Source: Selaginella tamariscina
Lineage: Eukaryota > Streptophyta > Lycopodiopsida > Selaginellales > Selaginellaceae
Assembly: GCA_003024785.1 (NCBI GenBank)
Contig: PUQB01000086.1
Span: 563,336 to 627,335, forward strand
Direction: 5' to 3'
Length of the DNA stretch: 64,000 nucleotides
The translations under genes and the position numbers were made by a program. Shown piece after piece: positions 58,755-64,000 of the stretch (position 1 is the first letter of the stretch; every line of letters starts with the position of its first letter). The notes beneath the pieces are model-generated. The model was not told the DNA's origin and made no database searches. It worked only from the letters and a program-made list of their open reading frames with translations.

Positions 58755-59740
58755 CTAAAAACTGACGTTCTTAAGAATAATATTATAAAGCGCCCGGTTG
58801 CTATCCTTCATTTTATAAAATTCAATATCACGAGAAAGAAAAGCTTCAGGAAATGTATGATACGGTGGATACTGTTCACAAAATTTTTTGAGATTCTTCT
58901 TTCTGAGGCACGTATCCAAGTAGTTCACTAGCTCATCCATGATATCGATATCAGAATATGATCGAAAGTGATTGGATGAATACAAGCAATGTTTGGTTGA
59001 GCATAGCCTTTCTGAGGAGAGTCGTCTACTACTAAGATATGTGCATTCTTCGTTATCCTTAAGCGACTGATCTCCCATGAGTCCCAATTATTCTTTCATT
59101 CTTAAAGAAGTATGGCTTGCTTTCCTTTTTATTGTGAAATTCGAGAGGTTTATGACACATTCGCTGGTCAAAAATCCAATCTTTACGAATCACCTCTCTG
59201 CAACACTACAATGTTTCTTAAGTAAACTCAACAGCGGTGTTAAGTTATGAATCTGCATGCATGACCAAATCCCCACAAGCGCACCCATCTCCTTAAGCTT
59301 TTGAAAGAGACGATCCAACCCTGGACGAAAAATAATATCATATCGAAATTTACCATGACAAGGAATGAAATCTCCTTGTTTGATTTCTGTTTTTCTATCC
59401 TGGGCCTTTGTCGATGAAGCAGAACACCATTGACATCCAACAACACAATATGGCCATGAGTAACATGAGATAGCGTTGCCTCTTGAATACTTTGCAAATC
59501 ACTTGTTTGCTCCCTTTCACATTTATCCGTTGCCACTATTTCGTTGCCTATCCCTTCATCATTTAATTGTACATCATCCTTACAAGATTCAGATATTGCA
59601 TGCGCTGAAGAAATTGATTTCGGAACTGAAGCCAATAAAAATGATGATGCAAAAACTGAAGTGGCCCCCATGGTAACGATGTTTTGAGCTGCATTATTAT
59701 CCATTTCCTGCATGAACTCTGTCATTCTGACATGTGGCAC
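58755..59740 (-). CDS. FCP1-like HAD phosphatase gene carried by the transposon
   Basis: Minus-strand gene in several frames. The N-terminal part (from 59725, MTEFMQEMDNN) is low-complexity and acidic. HIVLLDVNGVLLHRQRP corresponds to the FCP1/NLI-type D-x-(D/N)-G catalytic start, and LFQKLKEMGALVGIW-like sequence follows in a second frame. Near 59000, ILVVDDSPQKGYAQPN matches the DDSP..A..P motif of FCP1 C-terminal domain phosphatases. The end reads KNLKKFCEQYPPYHTF. The second Asp of the DxD pair is Asn, which may reduce activity, though plant relatives often read DLNG. Introns or 1-nt indels separate the blocks. Probably a captured host gene or an element-encoded regulator. Confidence 0.65.
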
Positions 59741-59997
59741 AAGAAATTGTCGCCAAACCCCTCTCTTACCTCATGGCAATGCTGAAAATCCATGTTCTCA
59801 ATTATTTCATTACATCTGCAAAATGATAATTAGCTGACCTTAAAATTATCAAGGTATATTATTTACCTTGTTAATGTGTGACCCATGTTTGAACTAAAAG
59901 CTTCATTAATCCTTGAGAATTTATTTTCTGTACAAATATAAAAGAAATATACAAAAATGCCTTATGTTACACTCATTTACAACTATTCATCACTCTA

Positions 59998-62110
59998 TCA
60001 ATTCATTATCAATTCTTCTTCGCTATTACCTTCTGAATGAGGCGAAGAAGGTCTAAGCCGCTTGTGAGATGGTTCAAGATCTTCTGCATCTTCTATTGAT
60101 GTTTCCATGGGTCCTGGAGTGTGCGAATGTTCTGTACTCCTCGAGATAACTTCCGGTCTAATATCTGATTGATGTTCGTTCTCAGACTCCGAGATTGAAC
60201 CAGATTCACCTTCAGAGCTATCGCACTTATCTGGAGGGAACTTTCTCAAATACGCCTTTATGGATTCGTTGGGGTACTCAGTTGAGACCCAATCTATCCA
60301 CTTGTTCAGGTCCTCAACCATGGTCTTATCCTTTCAACGGCAAACACACATGTATGCCGAAGGTAACACTCCTTCAAGACGGACCCCCTAGTGCAGTAGT
60401 CAAAAACCCACGCATCACTGTGAGGACCCCTGATCAAGTTGACGATGCTCCGTGCCGCTTGACTTGTAATGTTTGGATAACGTACATTGCCGAATACGTC
60501 ACTCATACCTATCGGTGTATCGGATGGAGGTTCAGGGCCGTTGGAGTGCAAACAGATGCCTGGCCAGTCATTTGGAAGCTTGAAATTGTTTGGCGCATTC
60601 CTAACAACCAAGTGAACAACGTATCAATGCACTTGGGATTAGCATCGTTCATATAAAATCCTGTCCAACGATGTCTATTCTTCTTGGCGAAGGCGAAGGC
60701 AAAAGTATCGGTGACATGAGCAAGAATCAAGAAATAAATACCTGAAAAAGTAGGTATCAGTGAAGAGCGCAAGCATGAATTCAATAATAAATACCTTCTA
60801 TGTATATGCTTGCACGGCTAAGTTTCTCCACCAGATCCTCTAGTGCCCTATCTGTCGAAAGATTTTTTGACACCCGCCGATCCATCACGAACAATTGAAA
60901 CGGTTTCCTACAAGCAGTGATGTTACCCCATAAAGTCTCCGAATCTAACAACAAACATCTGTAGGGCTTGTCGTGATTCGTAGCATCCTCCTTTATAAGG
61001 TTCAATTCGGTTCTCCGCTGCTGAAGGACTGCCATAAGAGAAGGCGTCATCCCAATGTTCTCCTTTTTGGCGTTGGCGTGCAATAGATTCTTGCCTAGAT
61101 CTTCCGATTGGTTCACCCATTCGACAAGCATATCATCGTTCGTCACATGCAAATATTTGCTACCTCTTCATATGTTGAAGTCGAGGTCCAACCCAGTTTG
61201 TGGCAGTGTATTCCCAACCACTCCTTGAAATGCCTGACCGTCTTCAACTCCATTGCCTTGAGATGAAAAGGAGAGGTTGGGCTGCTGTTATTAATTTGTA
61301 GTTTGCCATCGATCACCAAATCAGCCAAGACTTCCATCTCCTCCATCGTTGTTCCATTTAAAGGCTTCAACCATGTGAGCTTGAAATCGTTGTCTACATC
61401 CTTTGTAGATTGAACAGACTTAGCCTTCGGCGTCTTACTGGGTTTCTTTGCAGACTTTTCTGAGGGCTCCCCTTCACTTGTCTGCTTCTTCTTCAGTGTT
61501 CCTTTTGAAAAGGATTCCATAATCCCCAACCATTTGGCAAAGATCCTATCTTCGGGGCAAGAAATCAACATCATCAGAAATGATGTTTCCTTCCCGCCCA
61601 CCTGGGCAAAATCAACTGCTGCAATTTCTTCAACTCTCTGAGGAAAAAGACAGATTAATATACCGGCGAGATAAATCCCGCCCAAACAATTTGCTTACCC
61701 GGTATTCCGCAGATTGTGTATTCCCTGCGGTAGCTCTTTGTGGTCGCTGAAGAGATTCCCACACGGCTCGCGTGTGTTTAAACTTCTCCCATATTTTGCT
61801 GTTGTAGTGGTTGGTGTCGGCAGCGTCCCATTCCGCCGATAACTTATGGTACTGCTCGATTGTGAGATTCGGCTTAGCTAAAAACGCCGATCTTTTTGTC
61901 AGCTTCTCACGGGTATGCTCGGAAAGTTTTGTTGCCATCGTTCCTTTGTTGTGTTCATCGAGAAGTCGTTGGGCTGCCGTTATTGTGTGCTGGCCACTAA
62001 TGATGTAGTACTTGATAGATCTTTTATTCTCCGTCTGAATCTTCATGAGTTGTTCGGTGTTGTATCCAGACTTTGTCAGCACTCTTCCTTGTCGGAGGGA
62101 GTCCAAGGCG
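59998..62110 (-). CDS. ParB-like / degenerate DNA methyltransferase-like protein, second element
   Basis: Minus strand, about 700 codons in several exons. The N-terminal part (62110-61700) has GGINPALDSLRQGRVLTKSG, then YYIISGQHTITAAQRLLDE, a ParB-like SGQH box equivalent to DGNHR in the first element. A lysine-rich linker follows (61520-61420). The C-terminal half aligns in layout with the first element: PFQLFVMDRRV in place of motif IV, YFLILAHVTDTF as the next strand, ITSQAARSIVNLI then AWVFDYCTRGSVLKE and TCVFAVER in place of motif I. Neither methylase motif is canonical. The tail (60321-59998) is acidic and Ser-rich, ending EEELIMN. At least three frame changes (near 61150, 60600 and 60310). 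One intron at about 60730-60785 is visible. A start codon is not obvious; the frame runs into the palindrome array. Confidence 0.65.
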
Positions 62111-62391
62111 GGATTAATCCCGCCGACTCTCTCCGAAGGGGTTGAGTCGGCGGCGGGATTAATCCCGCCGGACTCCCTTCCTCGTCGGAAGAGCGGCGGG
62201 ATTAATCCCGCCGGACTCCCCCCGAGGAGGAAGAGGCGGCGGGATTAATCCCGCCGGCTCTTCCTTGTCGGAGGGAGTCCCAAGGCGGGATTAATCCCGC
62301 CGACTCTCTCCGAAGGGGTTGAGTCGGCGGCGGATTAATCCCGCCGGACCGTTCCTCGTCGGAGGGATTCGTGGGCGGGATTAATCCCGCC
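62107..62391. repeat. Palindrome array GGCGGGATTAATCCCGCC, 43-46 bp period
   Basis: Seven copies start at 62107, 62152, 62195, 62238, 62284, 62329 and 62374. Six are perfect 18-bp palindromes; the sixth lacks one G. A higher-order unit of about 177 bp (62090-62266) has begun to repeat, including the ACTCTCTCCGAAGGGG spacer. Spacers carry smaller inverted repeats such as GGAGGGAGTCC. Position and layout match the array in the first DNA transposon although the sequence is different. Confidence 0.93.
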
Positions 62392-62533
62392 CATCAGTTG
62401 TATTAATCAAACATGAGATATTATCTTAAACATAATTATGTATTATTGCATATGCCATATTATTAAGTAACCGTAATTCAGATTTCTTAGAAATATTGCA
62501 TAAACAGATATCATAAATAATACAATTATTTAT
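62392..62533 (+). promoter_or_regulatory. Putative transposase promoter region
   Basis: AT-rich 140 bp between the palindrome array and the first coding-like frame. No certain TATA box; TATTTATGTGCAG just before 62540 could be a splice acceptor rather than a start region. Confidence 0.35.
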
Positions 62534-64000
62534 GTGCAGGACAATATGTTTAATACTGGAGATAAAGTATGTCTTCTTCGGAACAACGAGATAGTTGGCA
62601 CTGGAACTGTGGAAGTTCGAGATAATAATGCATCATGTCACAATATTGCCCAAGGATCTTGTGTGTACGTATGGGTGACACCATTTACAAGTATGTTGAG
62701 GTTCTGGGAATGGAATTTGAGGAGGGTTCTCCTGTATTGTGGAATTTGGATGAAGTTAAGGCTGACACAGAATATGCAGAGTCACAAACAAATAGTAGCA
62801 CGAGTTTACCAGATGATGGCTTGCCTGCTGTAATGGATGAGGTGATTCTCTTTCTTCGTGAGATTGAAGTCGGAAGAGGCATCATCACAGCTATAAATCC
62901 AATGGAAGCAGTGTCAGAAGAGAAACTAGGGTCCGACTTCGTGGGTGTAGTTGTGACAGAGGTTTCACCTAATGGCACATTGTATCCTGGATCCTCGTGA
63001 GGTGGCGAACATCTGAATTAAGACGGCAAGATGGTTCAATATTCTGGGTTGGATTTCAATAATAACAACCCGGAAAGAACAACTCATATTTGAAGAGGTT
63101 CCTTGCATTGGTCCTATTGTAAGAAAAAGGCGATTCATGGGTTGTAGATCTTCCCTTGCAAGTTTCAGCAAGAGGGTAAAGATGGATCCTACATCTTCCG
63201 AAAGTGTTACGAGCATTTCCACGATTGACTGTTGCAAGAAGAAGTGTTGTCAGATGGCAGACCCGAATGAAATTACCCAATGTAGACATGTCTTTCGTAT
63301 GCTCACCCAAAAGCAAAGGCATGAGTTTGTATATGCTGCACTAACTGGGTGTATTGATGGAATGGCCTCGAACACAGGTTATCAGAGTACATCCATGGTA
63401 TTTAATAAGGTGGCCATCTGCTTCAAAGCTTGGTACAGTATATACGGGATCCCAAAGACCACGTTCTACCGTTGGAGGGATGAGTGGCTAGATGGAGCGC
63501 GAACCTCAGTTATGGGACACTGGCTTGGTCAAAACCCGCTCTCACATCATGGCACCATAGAGATACTCAAGGCTTTTGTGGAAGCAAATGCAGACAGGAT
63601 GCCTCACAAATGCCGAACCACAAATGCAGGGTTAGGGAAAATCTCAAGGTTTTACCTTCAATCTACACTCAATTGAAACTGTGTGAACATGTGAACAAGT
63701 GCCTCAGTTTGATGGGGCTCCAAGCAATCTGCACTGGTACCTTCAACAACATATGAATACTCATTTTAAGGATGTGGAGATTGCAAAACACTCTAGCTTT
63801 TTAAGTGTGACACTTGTACATCATTGAAGGCTGCAGAGGCTTGTGCAAAAAACCTTGGTGGAGATCACTACCATTCAAAGGAAGATGGAGGCCACATGAT
63901 TGCACAACAAATTTGCCGGTCTCAGTACTATGCACACCGCATGCTTTCTGTGTCACGCCCATCAGAGTACCTGTGCTTGATCCATGACAAGATGGATCAT
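62534..64000 (+). CDS. DDE-type transposase of the second element (partial, runs off the window)
   Basis: Plus-strand coding blocks: MFNTGDKVCLLRNNEIVGTG and IYKYVEVLGMEFEEG (62545-62760), a beta-rich module like the one found in plant transposon proteins (DUF8039-type resemblance, tentative). Next comes an acidic stretch to 63000, then EEVPCIGPIVRKRRF and a Cys-rich DCCKKKCCQ (63230). FKAWYSIYGIPKTTFYRWRD is a helix-turn-helix-like segment, followed by ANADRMPHKCRT. After frame changes near 63640 and 63800 it reads VCDTCTSLKAA, SQYYAHRMLSV and YLCLIHDKMDH at the window end, where the IHDKMDH Asp looks like the first catalytic residue. This family is distinct from the MULE transposase at 15491; I do not assign it to a named superfamily. 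Confidence 0.65.

Larger units (their letters stand above)
58285..64000 (+). mobile_element. Second DNA transposon with ParB/methylase-like gene (right end outside window)
   Basis: The left boundary is placed where the gypsy integrase breaks off (58280 +/- 15). The right end is not in the window, so the target-site duplication and inverted repeats cannot be checked. The left subterminal region carries GAATATTC palindromes (58441, 58470), as in the MULE at 10995. It holds three genes: an FCP1-like phosphatase (minus), a ParB/methyltransferase-like gene (minus) and a transposase (plus) of a different family from the first element. A palindrome array (62107-62391) again separates the divergent pair. 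Confidence 0.7.

Noticed and set aside
62534-64000. Assigning the second transposase to the KDZ or CACTA superfamily
   Set aside because: Some modules look familiar, but the catalytic core lies beyond the window, so a superfamily name is not justified.

Overview
The window looks like nuclear DNA of a land plant with a large, repeat-rich genome. Short GT-AG introns are full of (CA)n, (GT)n and (GATA)n tracts. Plant-type gene families are present (an LEA/NDR1-like protein, ERG28, a mitochondrial carrier, a Tyr/Gln-rich KH protein), and plant LTR retrotransposons are nested in each other. The species cannot be named from the sequence. The Tcn1/sushi-style chromovirus would fit a non-seed plant, but that is only a hint. 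Single-base frameshifts recur in almost every conserved gene, host genes included, so residual assembly indels are a real possibility throughout.

Layout. 1-10.9 kb: an old copia fragment on the minus strand, decayed sequence, and a gag-less copia element (6425-10055, target-site duplication CGGGA). 10.9-29.6 kb: one copia element (10904-29576, TSD AGGAT) carrying two later insertions. Its 5' LTR was hit by a 7.9-kb Mutator-like DNA transposon (10995-18861, 9-bp TSD TATTTTCAA). Its RNase H region was hit by a 6.2-kb chromodomain gypsy element (22736-28899, TSD AAGTT). With both removed the copia is about 4.6 kb, the normal size. 29.6-36 kb: AT-rich sequence with a solo gypsy LTR. 36-47.3 kb: an island of five host genes (LEA-HRGP/NHL, ERG28, mitochondrial carrier, KH protein, RNase H-like protein), the first four in two divergent pairs. 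47.7-58.3 kb: gypsy LTRs and remnants, including an inverted LTR pair, and a hAT remnant. 58.3-64 kb: the left part of a second DNA transposon that runs off the window.

The most interesting system is the pair of DNA transposons. In both, a minus-strand gene joins a ParB-like motif to a C-terminal region resembling a beta-class (motif IV before motif I) DNA amino-methyltransferase. It is transcribed away from a plus-strand transposase gene. Between the two genes lies an array of 18-bp palindromes at a 39-46 bp period (CAGTCGGCATGCCGACTG in one, GGCGGGATTAATCCCGCC in the other). The palindromes and the transposase families differ, yet the architecture is the same. The second element also carries an FCP1-like HAD phosphatase gene. 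My inference is a self-recognition, anti-silencing or copy-control module in which the ParB/MTase-like protein acts on its own palindrome array, loosely like VANC on VANDAL elements or ParB on parS. The catalytic motif IV of the methylase is not canonical, so DNA binding or SAM sensing may matter more than methylation.
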